From Sphaerulina vaccinii (taxonomy: Eukaryota; Ascomycota; Dothideomycetes; Mycosphaerellales; Mycosphaerellaceae): a stretch of DNA of 64,000 nucleotides. Of the stretch, positions 1-10,240 are shown piece after piece; position 1 is the first letter of the stretch, and each line of letters begins with the position of its first letter. Where the stretch lies: positions 248,001 to 312,000 of the forward strand of contig JAKUDP010000004.1 in assembly GCA_022570795.1 (NCBI GenBank). Reading direction: 5' to 3'. The notes beneath the pieces are model-generated. The model saw only the letters and a list, made by a program, of their open reading frames with translations. It made no database searches and was not told the DNA's origin. The translations under genes and the position numbers were made by a program.

Positions 1-3000
1 GCACAGCATTTCGATCTCGAATTTCATGTTGAGCTTGAGCTGGCCTCCATGATACAGCTCACTCAGAAGACCGAGCAGCTCCTGGATCCAAGGATTCGGT
101 GGTTTGAAGATTTTGGAGTTCGAAGCCTGCACCAACGTCTTGCAAGTGAAAGGAATGGCAACGAGCAGTCGCTCGTTATCGTATGCTTCTAGAAGCAAGT
201 CCTTGAACGATAAATTGCGATGAAGGATGGGCTTGCTCCGTGCGAGCGTGATTTGTCCCAGCCATCCAGCCAAATTCTTCATTGTAGCACGCTCGTGGGA
301 GTTGTCCAAGGTGCTCTGTGCATTCAGCATCTTCTGGCAGCTTAGGTAAGTCTCCCGCAGTACTTCAGCCCAAAGTAACTTCCTGTTAAAGTTCTCCAGG
401 ATCTGCAGATAGAGCGCCTGGAAGTTCGGCTGCGACTTGGCAAGCTCGTCGACCAGATAGTGTGCGAACCACTGGGTGTATTTCTCTTCCAGAGCATCCT
501 CAATTTCCTTGAACTTCTCTTCCAGATTGCGCTTAGACACATTGTTGAGAACGAACATGACTTTGTCTGAAGTCTCCTCATTTGGCTCTTCGTATTCGAT
601 TTCGGTGTTCGGCGGATCAACCTGGATAGCGCTGAAGGCAGGTGCCATAACCTCGAAATCGTCATCCTCGAGTACGCCGTTCGTGGTGCCATTAGTACCG
701 TCGCCATTCATGCCATGCTCTTCGGCCAACTCTCGCATAACGTCCTCGGCGGCTGCGAAGGCATCCGTACCACGTAAATGAGGAATTTGAAGTATACGAT
801 GTGCATAGGGTGGCCACTCCCGGAGGCGAGGGAGCACGTGCAGCAGAGCTTGTAATCCGAAGCGGAACATCTGGTCCTCTGGCTGGAATCTCGACACTGC
901 ATCAAAAATGCTAGAGATCGCAGCCTGCTCAGTGATACCAGATAGTACACGGTAGGAGATGAGGCCGCCGAATAGCACGGCTGTCAGCGCTAAAGCCTCG
1001 TTAGGATATTCGCTGAAGCAATGATACTCGTCGAACAGGCCGCAAATCATGGCAGCGAAGAGATCTTGCTCCCCCGGGTCCTCGGATTCCTTCAGCCGCT
1101 TGAGCTCAGTAATGACTTCCTCGGGATTAGTATGAGCTCCGTACATGTCTTTGTACCGCTGCTCCATGTAATCCGTTGCACTCTGTGGCAACGCATGCCC
1201 CTCTTGGTCGCTGTTGTCGAGAAGGGTGTCACGCTGGTCATCCTCGCCATAATTGATCATCCTGGGGTACGTCGTGAGGCATTTCCTGAACACATCTCCC
1301 TTGTGTTCCTCGAACATGGCCTCCGAAATGTAATCCAGCAAGGTGTGCAGAGTCTTTATAGTCAACGGCTCGACTGATGGATTGACTCCATCCTTCTGCA
1401 CTAGCAGCTCGTCTTCAACCTTGCCTTCCACAAAGGTTTCGATCGCTCTCGCAAATTGCTGTGGGCCCATCGTGCTCATGTGGTTGATCGTGAACAATTT
1501 CAAGTTACAATGACCCTTGCCATGCGCGTACGCTGCGAGGTCTACTGCGAAGCTTGTAGACATGGTGATGAGGAGCTCGATCCAGTCGTGCGCAAGGGCG
1601 TGGTCGTAGATGAGAGGCAACAGAAGCTGCTCTTGAGAATAGTAATCGACAAGGCGCGAAGCCACCCAATTCTTGTCGTGGTGCCAGAGTGTATGCATGA
1701 CGAACTCATGGCTGTCATGCCGCTTCGTCAAAAATGGGTAGAACAATTGCTTCATCGCTTGCTCCTGTAGTGGTCCCCAGGGCTTAGGCACAGCTGATGC
1801 TGCGCACACGAAAGTTGCCATGTTTGGATTGACGATGGTCTCGGGGATGCCCAGTTGCTGAGACATGTTGTATGTTTCCTGTGATCGGAAGATCATGGAG
1901 AAGAGTGTCTGTGTGGCATCAAGTGACACCAGTGGATGCTTGATGGCGGCCTCGGCGCAAGCTCGAGCTGTGTCCGATGCCGTCGCAAAGTCAGTCAGGT
2001 TGAATGCCTGCCTGAGATTCGGTATTTGCATCACGTCCAGCTCGTCTGGCGTGGTGGACAGGAATGCAACCACGAAGCTGAGCTGTGTTTCTTGATATTG
2101 CCACTGGCCTCCCCACAGGAGCTGGATGTCGAAACTGGCATACTCCTTCGCGAGCGGAAGTAACGCATTGTAGAGGGCCAGAAACTGCTTCTTCGTGACT
2201 CTGAGCCCCTCCTTGTCGAGTCCAGTGACGACGTCTGTCCAATCTATTCGCGCTCCTGCGCGGTGCTGTCGAACTGCCTCCACGAACACGCCCGGATTGT
2301 AGGCTTCGCCATCTTGGACAATGATCATGTACAGGAGTACATTCGCGATCTGCAGGTAGGAGATGTCGCGTGTCTCCGCAGATGCCAACACGTCTTTGCA
2401 GGCATCGAGACTGCTGGTGGATTCCGGACCTGCAGCTTGGAATTTCTTCACGAGACGCGAGTCTTGCTGCGACTGCAGCAGATCGTCCAGCAGCATCGCC
2501 GACTCAACGGCATATGGCGTGCGCAGACCTCGGGTGCGGTAGTAGATGCGGACGGCGTAGAAGAGGTTTTCGCGGAGCTCGTCGCTCAAGCCGCGCGGGT
2601 CGTGTATTACTCGCTCAACGATGGATGCTAATACTAGCGGCGATGGATTGATATCGGTGTCGGCGGATCGAAGGGGTCGGGCGAGTGCTTGAAGCGCTAA
2701 TGGGATTGTTTGTTCGAGAGATGTCTCCGCTGGAGAGGTGTCAGCTAAGGTCGGGTTGAAGCGTGTTCCTGTTGCTTGGCAGTTGTCGACGGCAAGAGCG
2801 GGCAGCTGCGTCGAGCTCATCTCCTCGTGTCTCATATTGCAATTGAAGTGATTGTTATTACTCACCGTTCTGTCGCAAATCGTCCTTGTTGGCTGTACTG
2901 AGATGCTGCAGGAGCGTAACTCGCGCAATGGCATCTAGGTCAAAGTGGTCTAGAAATGCCTGCAGATCAAAGTCCGGTAGCACTTCAACCTCGTCCGAAT

Positions 3001-3554
3001 CAATAGCTTGTGCGATGTTATGAGCCTGCTGTGGTTCATTCGCCAATCTCTGTAGTTCCTCGTTGAGCAATCGGTGGTTCTCTGCACTGTCGCTGTCTGT
3101 TGAAGCATGTGTCGAATTGGGAAAGATGGAAGCTGCACTGCTCTGTAGCAACTGCCTGAAGAAAGTCGCGAACGACTCCATCTTCCACTTGATCGTCTCT
3201 GATTGCGCGATCCACTCTGTCTTGTAGCCACATCCGTTCACTCTGTCCAGCAAGTGCTCGCTCGAGCGAGAAACAGATCGCCGAGCTGCCTCGACAACCT
3301 GCTCGTTCTGCTGAATCTTGGCGGGGCACTTTGGCGAGGATATGTTGGTCGAGGTCGAGGTCTGCCGTCTTTACTGTAAAGTTGGAAAAGCCGAAGTGGC
3401 CCAAAGTAATAAGCGAACAGGTTGCTATGCAGGCCTGATCAATGAGATTGTTGTTGGGCTGCTCGAGTTGGCTGATGATGTCGCTGAAGCCAACTCGATT
3501 CGCTTGCTGCCCTAGCTTTTCGTCCCTCGCTAGAGATGGTTTGCTACTCTCCAT
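1..3554 (-). CDS. NOT1: NOT1, scaffold of the CCR4-NOT deadenylase complex (3' end off the window)
   Basis: Scaffold subunit of CCR4-NOT, which shortens mRNA poly(A) tails and regulates transcription. The reading frame from about 2768 down to base 1 is open and contains NOT1-like HEAT and MIF4G-type sequence; near the left edge it reads FKDLLLEAYDNERLLVAIPF and NPWIQELLGLLSELYHGGQL, resembling the CAF1-binding region of CNOT1. An upstream exon (about 3330-2866) carries the N-terminal signature FLDHFDLDAIARVTLL. A 97-nt intron at 2769-2865 (GTGAGT..CAACAG) joins the two in frame. An ATG at 3554 (MESSKPSL) is a plausible start, but the frame changes between about 3330 and 3420, so one more intron is needed that I could not place. 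Roughly the N-terminal half of a protein usually above 2000 residues is present. Identity is strong; the first 100 codons are uncertain. Confidence 0.85.
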
Positions 3555-3854
3555 ATCACACGTGTACTGGTTACACCTTTCTCGAGAAGCTAGTAAAGTG
3601 AATGGACGCAAACATGAGACAGTATACGGGTGTCGCGGCGGAAACAATCACGTTGAATAGACAAGGTGAGGTTGATCGTTCAACCTTTGCTAATGATTAT
3701 AGCTCATAAGGTATGTCCAATAGCTACCCTCCCATCCTAATCTTGTATGCGTGGTATCATGCTTCTCATTTTCAGCCTCCCTACGATCACTTCCTATCGT
3801 ACAATGTCCCTCAGACATGCTCAGTCGTACTCGGCCGTTAGTCATTCTCGGACA
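3555..3854. other. Intergenic, NOT1 5' flank / OSBP 3' flank
   Basis: No coding sequence is supported here. It should hold the NOT1 promoter and leader and the 3' UTR of the oxysterol-binding protein gene, both on the minus strand. Confidence 0.5.
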
Positions 3855-5105
3855 CTAGAACCCATTCTTGAGCTCCTCGCTCAGTGGGCTGAACGGAGGC
3901 TTTGCGTTCTGTGCCTTCGCGGGGTCAAACACCCAGACACCACCTGTCTGATCCTTGTCGAGACTACCATATGGTACCTCCTTGACGAGCTTTTCGAAGA
4001 TAGGTAGCGAGTCTGCTTTTGAGAAGAATGTTCTCTGCCATTCTCGTCCCTCGGCTTGCTCCTTCTTGCGAGCCGCTCTTTGGAACTCTTCAATCTTGGT
4101 CTTCTCAGCGCTGGTGGTGTTCATGTCGCCCTTCTCAATTGCCTCAGCAACCTTTTTCCATGCTCTTCGCGACTCCAGCGGGTCCTGATCCTTGATGTCT
4201 GCAACGGCCAGCGGTGTCTTTGGCTCCTTCTTCGCATTGTACTGCTCAACCACGTTCTTGTCTGCATCCTTGATCACAAACTCATCTGACCAGCTGCCCT
4301 CCGCCTTGTATATGACACTCTTCTTGTCCTTCTCTTTTCCGTGTGGGAAGACTACCGCAGTCAACGAGTTCTTCTTGCCACTAACCCAGCCCGCGCCCGC
4401 ATAGTCTACACGAGCAGTGTAGCCTGAAGACGAGACGATATAGCTGCTCTTGTTCAATTCAACATATGGAGAGCCTTTGAGCAGTCCTTCGATATGGAGG
4501 GCGGGTAGAGTAATGAGGTAGTCCTCGTCGTATGCGTCCAAGTGCAGCAGAGCATGTCCGACTTGCTTGACATGTATCGTCGTGGAGAAGCTGGCCTTTT
4601 GTGCGTTGTAGCCTTGCAGACGAACACCATGCTGGTTGTTCCAGATGCTGTACGCCGTTACAGGTGGGTGATGAGAGACTTGCTCGCTCACTAGTTGTGT
4701 CTCGCCCGCAGCGTCGGTCCACTTGCCTAGGAAGAGCTCGCCCAGGAATGGGTTGATGGGCTTCTTCTCCGAACCAAGTTTCTCGTTCCGACTGGCGTAT
4801 TGCTGCTTCAATGTGCTGAGGAACCACTTGAGCACAAGTAGCATACGCTTCTGCTTGTCCTTCTCGCCAGCTGGAGCTACGAGCAGCTGTGGCATTTCAC
4901 TCCAGTATGCTGAGAATTCGGTGAGGGAAGTGTTGGAAACAATCCATGGAGGTGCGGTCATGGACGAAAGGTCGCCATTGGAAGATGTGAGTTGCTATCA
5001 GTTGTTAGACCAAGGGATATAAGTGCGTAGGACATGCTCTACCTTCAGGAAACCAGTCCATGAGCCCTTCTGCGCAGCAGGTACAGCAGCCGCTTCTTCG
5101 GACAT
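3855..5105 (-). CDS. Oxysterol-binding protein, Osh4/Kes1 type
   Basis: Lipid-transfer protein that exchanges sterol and PI4P between membranes. Two exons: 5105-5043 and 4994-3855, with a 48-nt intron (GTAGAG..TAG) at 4995-5042, giving 400 residues, close to yeast Osh4. The start is ATG at 5105 (MSEEAAAVP). The family fingerprint EQVSHHPP lies at about residues 125-132, preceded by NPFLGELFLGKW. The N-terminal lid segment reads GDLSSMTAPPWIVS across the splice, which supports the intron. There is no PH or ankyrin domain, so this is the short, ORD-only class. The C-terminus is the usual Lys/Glu-rich helical region, ending SEELKNGF. The symbol is left blank because fungi carry several paralogues. 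Confidence 0.93.
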
Positions 5106-6035
5106 GGCTGTGGACTAAGAGTGTGGTGGTATTGTTTTAATTCGTGTTTGAACTTCTGTCGAGGTCGTAGATAGTTATGAGGAGTCGAGGTTTGGCGTAG
5201 GTGTCTAGATCGGGTTCGAGGACAAGTGGGAGTACTAGTTGCATGGGGAGTCTGTAGTGTTGTCCAGGGTGTGGTGTGGTGTAGGTGGAACGATCAACGA
5301 ACGTCATTCTGTGGCTGTGCCAAAACTTGACGATCTCGTCCCTCTTTCACCTCGCCTCCCACATTTCTACGCGTTCCTTGTCATCGTCACTTTTCCGCCA
5401 CAGACGCGTTGTTATCTTCCAAATGAGATCTCGCGTGGAACGAACATCGCCTGCCATTGAGACCTGTGGTCAGACGAACATGAGCACCCCTGCTGCTGAC
5501 ACCGGCTTGTCAGGTACGGGGTAACATGAACAGATTTCGGACTGCTCGCATGTCTTCAGCGGGGATAGCATGTTCCAGGATCTACTTAAAATGGTGGACT
5601 CTTCGGCTTGCCCTCCAGCGTGCTGACGTGCAATTGTCTCCAAAGCCTGGCCTTTTGGCTTCTTGAAGCGATCACGCACTTGAGTGTCACAGTCGGCTAA
5701 TTGGTCAGGAGAAAATATGCATAATGAGCGGAATGCTGAGCAGAGTCTGGAACGGCTCCGACTTTAGCAGATCGTTATATAAGCGGAATGGTACACCACT
5801 ACTGTCATAGCTTCATGAACTAACAGTACAGGTAAGGTCAGTGGACTCTATGACATTGAGCTGATAGACGCGAAGACGACTTCGCAAGAGGTCAGGATCT
5901 GGCTATGGTCCATCACATTGGCAAAGGATCTGCCCAGGCTTCTGACTCACACAAGTACATATATTCCAGGACTCGCCGAGCTACAATTCTCCCACGATAA
6001 CACTTGAGCCCGGACAACAGAAGCACAAAGCCACC
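5106..6035. other. Intergenic region, divergent promoters
   Basis: This 930-nt gap lies between the divergently transcribed OSBP gene and the 6036 gene. Only short non-conserved ORFs are present. The stretch just before 6036 contains TACATATATTCC, a possible TATA-like element about 80 nt upstream of the ATG. Confidence 0.4.
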
Positions 6036-6659
6036 ATGTGCTTCATACTCCTACAGCTCGAACATCAGCCCTCATTCGAATCGGACTGTGCCACTCTCAT
6101 CGACAAACTGAAGCTCAAATCCAATGGGTGGCGCATTGTCACAACAGCAGAAGAGGCGAGCAGAATCTTCACCGTCGACCAACATCCAGTCGTTCTAGCA
6201 ACGGATCATGGCCTTGCTCTTCCACAACATCGCAAGCTACGAGGTCAAGCCCGGTCATTTGTCAGTATGGGTGGCGAGCTCTTCTTTGCAGGCCAATTCG
6301 CCTCTCTGGCCACTCCTGAACAGATCGAGTCATTGTTCTCGACGTTTCAAATGCCTTGGGAGGCTGGAGATGTCATCGAAGCGGAGTTTGATGCGAATGA
6401 AGACATGGAACGCATAAAGTGGGGAGATGTGTCGTATCGATACAGTCAGAAGGCTCTCTGTTTGAAGAATGTGAGGGACTATGGAGCTATGTATCGACCT
6501 TGCTCCTGGGTCGAGGGTGTAGATCTGAAGCAGACGTCTGTGGTACTTGGTTCGGACTGGGATGGGTTCATTGGCTATGTTGGCGATCTGGGCGATGCAG
6601 TGGAGTCTGCGAATGCATTGAGGGCGATCATGCTGATGAACGACCAAGGATCTTCTTGA
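6036..6659 (+). CDS. Uncharacterised 207-residue protein
   Basis: Single-exon ORF starting at an ATG in a good fungal context (GCCACCATG) and ending at TGA 6657-6659. I do not recognise the family. The protein is soluble-looking, with no signal peptide or membrane span. Visible features are an N-terminal alpha/beta-like segment (CATLIDKLKLKSNGWRIVTT), a short strand HPVVLATDHGLALP and a Gly-rich SMGGELFFAGQFASL around residues 77-91, followed by Trp-rich stretches. The strand/Gly-turn pattern could fit a small Rossmann-like or class I amidotransferase-like fold, but no catalytic Cys nucleophile motif is evident, so this is only a guess. It lies upstream of a HET-domain gene on the same strand. 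Confidence 0.65.
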   Translation: MCFILLQLEHQPSFESDCATLIDKLKLKSNGWRIVTTAEEASRIFTVDQHPVVLATDHGLALPQHRKLRGQARSFVSMGGELFFAGQFASLATPEQIESLFSTFQMPWEAGDVIEAEFDANEDMERIKWGDVSYRYSQKALCLKNVRDYGAMYRPCSWVEGVDLKQTSVVLGSDWDGFIGYVGDLGDAVESANALRAIMLMNDQGSS

Positions 6660-7091
6660 TGGTGTTCACGCGGACTGGTTACTAGGAATGACTGACATAA
6701 GCAGTTTGCTACAACGGGTTATGAATTGCTGTGGAAAGCCATCAAGGAATGAATGGAGGGTTCCATGATTGAAGCACGACGGAGCATATGCCGAAAGTAC
6801 GAGGCTCGAGGGAAATGAACGTCGCCGGCATGCACTGTCTCTGCTCTGAGCTGCACAGACGGCTGTAACTGCGAGAGACATCGTATACGAAGCCTGGATC
6901 CCGATACAACCTCTCTGTTTCACGTGTTAACTTTGTTCGCGAGTCGAGGCTGCTTCTAGTAGCATAGACAGCGCGAGATCGCAGAGAGGCTGGCAACGAC
7001 CACTTTCCTCAAGCCCCCCCCCCCCCCCCCCCCGCGGGGGTATCACTGAATGTCCAGCCAACTGCCAAGACTTGAGAGGGTCTGAGCGTGC
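6660..7091. other. Intergenic with poly-C tract, HET gene 5' flank
   Basis: No gene is seen. The gap contains the poly-C run at 7014-7033. If the HET gene has a missing first exon, it would have to lie here or across the homopolymer. Confidence 0.4.
7014..7033. repeat. Homopolymer (C)20 followed by GCGGGGG
   Basis: Twenty consecutive C bases are followed immediately by GCGGGGG at 7034-7040. The two parts can pair as a GC hairpin, and the G strand could form a quadruplex. Such tracts vary in length and are prone to sequencing error. It sits about 60 nt upstream of the HET-domain ORF start. Confidence 0.95.
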
Positions 7092-8726
7092 ATGATGAGG
7101 CTGAGGCTGAGGCGCAGTCGAGAAGTACAACGGGCCTTTTATGCGATATCATACACGTGGGGCGACAACCCAGGTTCCAGCCCGATCATACTCAATGATC
7201 GCAAAGTCATGATTTCTGGAAGTGCGGAGGCTGCACTGAGGGGAATTCTCAATCATATCAATGATGACTTCAAGTATCGAGCTCACTTGATCTGGATCGA
7301 TGCGATCTGTATAGACCAGGAGAATCTGATTGAGAAGCAAAACCAAATAGGCTTGATGGACAAGCTCTATTCCCAGGCCGAGACCGTTTTCGTGTGGCTG
7401 GGCCTGGATGATGGCACGATGCAAGCCGCCGTCTGGAGTTTCGAGACTCTTGCCGCAGCACAGAGAGAGTTCGATGAAGCAGACCTTGACGAAGAAGAAC
7501 GCACAAAGCGGTCTCTACCCTCTGACCTTGATGAATATTCATTGTTATCATTCTTCTCGTGTCCTTGGTTCACCAGGCTTTGGGTATTGCAAGAGGTTCT
7601 TCTGAGTAATGACACTGTTTACGTCCATGGAAGATGCTACATGTCATGGGCGGCGTTCAAGCTTGGTGCGCTGTGACTGAGGAATGCGAGGCGCTCTGCG
7701 AGTTTTAAATTACTCAGCGTTGCTTTGGCGGGAGCCCATATGCCTACGACAGATGAGGAGCGTTACCTCGACGACTTTCTTGTGGTGTCATCGATGTACC
7801 ATACAAGAAATCCTCATGACCAAGTGTATGGCCTGCTTGGACTGATCGATCAAGGCGAGCTGGATTATAGAATTGTAGCAGACTATAAGAAACCATTAGC
7901 AGACGTCTTTTGCGAAGCAACTTGGCTCGCTTTGAAGGCTTCGGCAAGCCTCTGGCTGCTAGACCAATGTCACCATTGTGGTGCAGTGCCAGAGGATATG
8001 CTTGGCAGCTGGCCGTCTTGGGTACCAATGTACCACGAGATTGACAGAAAACTCATGTTTCTAAACGGGGTGGGCGGCATTGACAGCCGAGCCAGCGGAG
8101 ATTTCAAGGCTCATTTTGAGCTTGACAGCGAATCTGTCGAGATCGTAAATGTTCGTGGTGTCATGGTTTCGACCATAAACTCCGTATGTATTCAAACGCT
8201 GCAGAAGGCCGAGCTCGTGGAAGCATTCATTGGAGCAGCTTGGTCTACAGATCGACCATGGCACCTGCTTCAGCTGTACAGCTTTGCAGCATCGCTGGCG
8301 AACGGGAGATATGAGGGCAACTATGTCAGCGTGAGCCAGAACTTGGTGCCCGATTTTGCTGCTTACCTGCTCCAATGCGGAAGCTGCACAGGGAGTCAAG
8401 GCTTGCAAGACATCATCAGAGATGCTGAAGGTCTGGAAGGCAATGCAGAGCGGTTTCGGTCTGAAGTATTTGAGAGGGAGTCGCATGCGCTGGTGGAACT
8501 TGGAGATGGCAACTTTGCCAGGACACACAACATAGTACAGCCTGGTGACTATATCTGCATCCTTTTCGGCATGGATCTTCCAGTTGTGCTCCGGCCAGTG
8601 GGTGACAGCTACATGCTACGAGGTACTGCATATGTTCCCGGAAAAGTGTGGACTGGAGAATATATACAGCAATTGAAAGACGAAGGTCGGCTCGAAGCCG
8701 AGACTATTGACTTCGCCATTTCATAG
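7092..8726 (+). CDS. HET-domain (heterokaryon incompatibility) protein, interrupted by an in-frame TGA
   Basis: HET proteins act in non-self recognition and programmed cell death when incompatible hyphae fuse. The N-terminal part shows the three HET boxes: AFYAISYTWGD, HLIWIDAICIDQ and ETVFVWLG, then FSCPWFTRLWVLQEV. The downstream part continues in the same frame with DPHDQVYGLLGL-type sequence (NPHDQVYGLLGLID) to a stop at 8724-8726. A single TGA at 7674-7676 interrupts the frame. Either it is a TGG-to-TGA nonsense change (ALWLRN is expected), making a pseudogene, or a 45-nt intron (GTGACT at 7673 to CTCAG, a multiple of three) removes it. The ATG at 7092 leaves a very short N-terminus before the first HET box, so an upstream exon or a truncated 5' end is possible. 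About 544 codons in all. Confidence 0.75.
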
Positions 8727-8737
8727 TCGGATGTTTC

Positions 8738-9775
8738 TCAAGCCAACACTCTCTCAACACTATCAACCCTCTCATACGCAAGCCTCACTTGCTCTTCCGT
8801 GAGCTGCTGCCCGCTTTCCAAATTGAAATTCACCAAATCAGTCACCCTCGCCCAAAAGCTCTGCTTCCCTTGCAAGACAGCTTTCTTCACTAGCGGAGCG
8901 CGATCTACTTCAGCACTCGGGAGCTCCGCAGCCAATTTGACTTCCGCTTCTGTCCAGTGCTTGCCAACGTCCAAATTGAAGTTGACGAGATCTGTCACAC
9001 GAGCCCAGAAAGAAGACTTGATTTGCTGGATGGCTTTCATGACGAGACGTTGTTCATTTCCCACTCTAGAGGCCGCCAACGCCTCCCCGAGAGCGTCAGC
9101 AGCACTGCTGATGCTAATTCTCGTTTCGCGCGAGTTGTCCTTGTCTTGCGGAGTCGTCGTAACCTGAATGGCCTCCAGGTCCTCATCCTCATCGCTTAAG
9201 GTAGAGCTTTGCTCTTCCCACAACCTTCCCAATGACGAGGAGGTCGATACGGTGCGCCGGCGTTTGAACTTACCGCTACTCCTGCGAAGTACGGGAGCCT
9301 TACTGTTCTTATTCTCGACTGTTACTCCTCGCCTTGGGTCAGATGGCGCACAAGTCTTGCCTTGGCGCCTACAATACGCGCAGATGTGCGCATCTTTCCT
9401 CCCGGTGTCCTGCAGTACCATATCATATTAGAAGGAGACGACAATACGTCCATAGACAACTTACCACCCAGACCTTGCAGTCCACTCTCTGCTTCGGACG
9501 AGAGCACCAGAAGCAGGATGTATCGGCAAGGCGGCCTTCTTTGGTTTCCATAATACGTCCAGATGCATCTAGCTTTTTCAGCTGTATGAAGTCAACACCA
9601 TGTTTCATTGAAAGAGATTGAACGCAGAACGTGCCTTCGTTCGCGCGCGCTCTCTTGCTGTACCATCCTGTCCCTTGGCGTGTGCGATCAGACCATGCCA
9701 TTCATCTTCGTCGCAATGCCAGAAGTTACGCGCATCCTCAGTAAGCGGGCGTCGGAGCGTACTCAGATCTGACAT
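8738..9775 (-). CDS. Uncharacterised protein with zinc-knuckle-like Cys pairs and a duplicated SFWARVTDLVNFNL motif
   Basis: Not a family I recognise. A likely start is ATG at 9775 (MSDLSTLRRPL, then FWHCDEDEWHGL). The last intron is clear: GTAAGT..CTGCAG at 9410-9464 joins CFWCSRPKQRVDCKVWV to DTGRKDAHICAYCRRQGKTC. The joined Cys pattern C-x2-C..C..C-x2-C..C suggests metal binding. The acceptor of the first intron (within about 9560-9690) is ambiguous. The C-terminal half holds two near-identical copies of SFWARVTDLVNFNL about 50 residues apart, each followed by an acidic helix (WTEAEVKLAAEL; LTEEQVRLAYERV). A basic patch (KFKRRRTVSTSSS) could be a nuclear signal. A DNA- or chromatin-associated role is possible but unproven. 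The gene converges on the HET gene with an 11-nt gap. Confidence 0.6.
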
Positions 9776-10240
9776 CGTCAATTTGCTCGCGGATCCAGCG
9801 CAGAACTGGAAGTGACGGCTGTCAGCGAGCGAGTTGTCCTATATGGCCGTCAGATGCGCAGCTTGAGCGTGAGAGGGGCTGTTAGAGTTCTCGCAAACAG
9901 CGATGTCAGCTTTATGAACCATGTCAACCAGTCTGACCGCCACTCTGCATTTATCCGTTCCTTCGCAGATTGCGAAGCTCCTGTGGCAAGAACACTGCCA
10001 AAGGACAGGACTGAAGGTCGAACTTCATTATTCGCACACGTATTGATCGGTCTCCTCGTCTTATGCACACTGAAACGAAAGCACCCAAGAAGTATGTACA
10101 CTTCAACCAATCCACCTCTTCAAGAAAGTCTCCAAGTAAGTCCAACTCCACTCATTGCTGTGTTCCAAAGATCTGTACATCCCATTCGCAAACGCCACAA
10201 CACCTCGCTGAAAGCAATTCCAAGCCCGCCATCTTTGCGT
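9776..10240. other. Intergenic
   Basis: This 465-nt stretch lies between the 8738-9775 gene start and the deubiquitinase stop (both minus strand). The overlapping plus-strand frames are not protein-like. Nothing further is seen. Confidence 0.4.
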
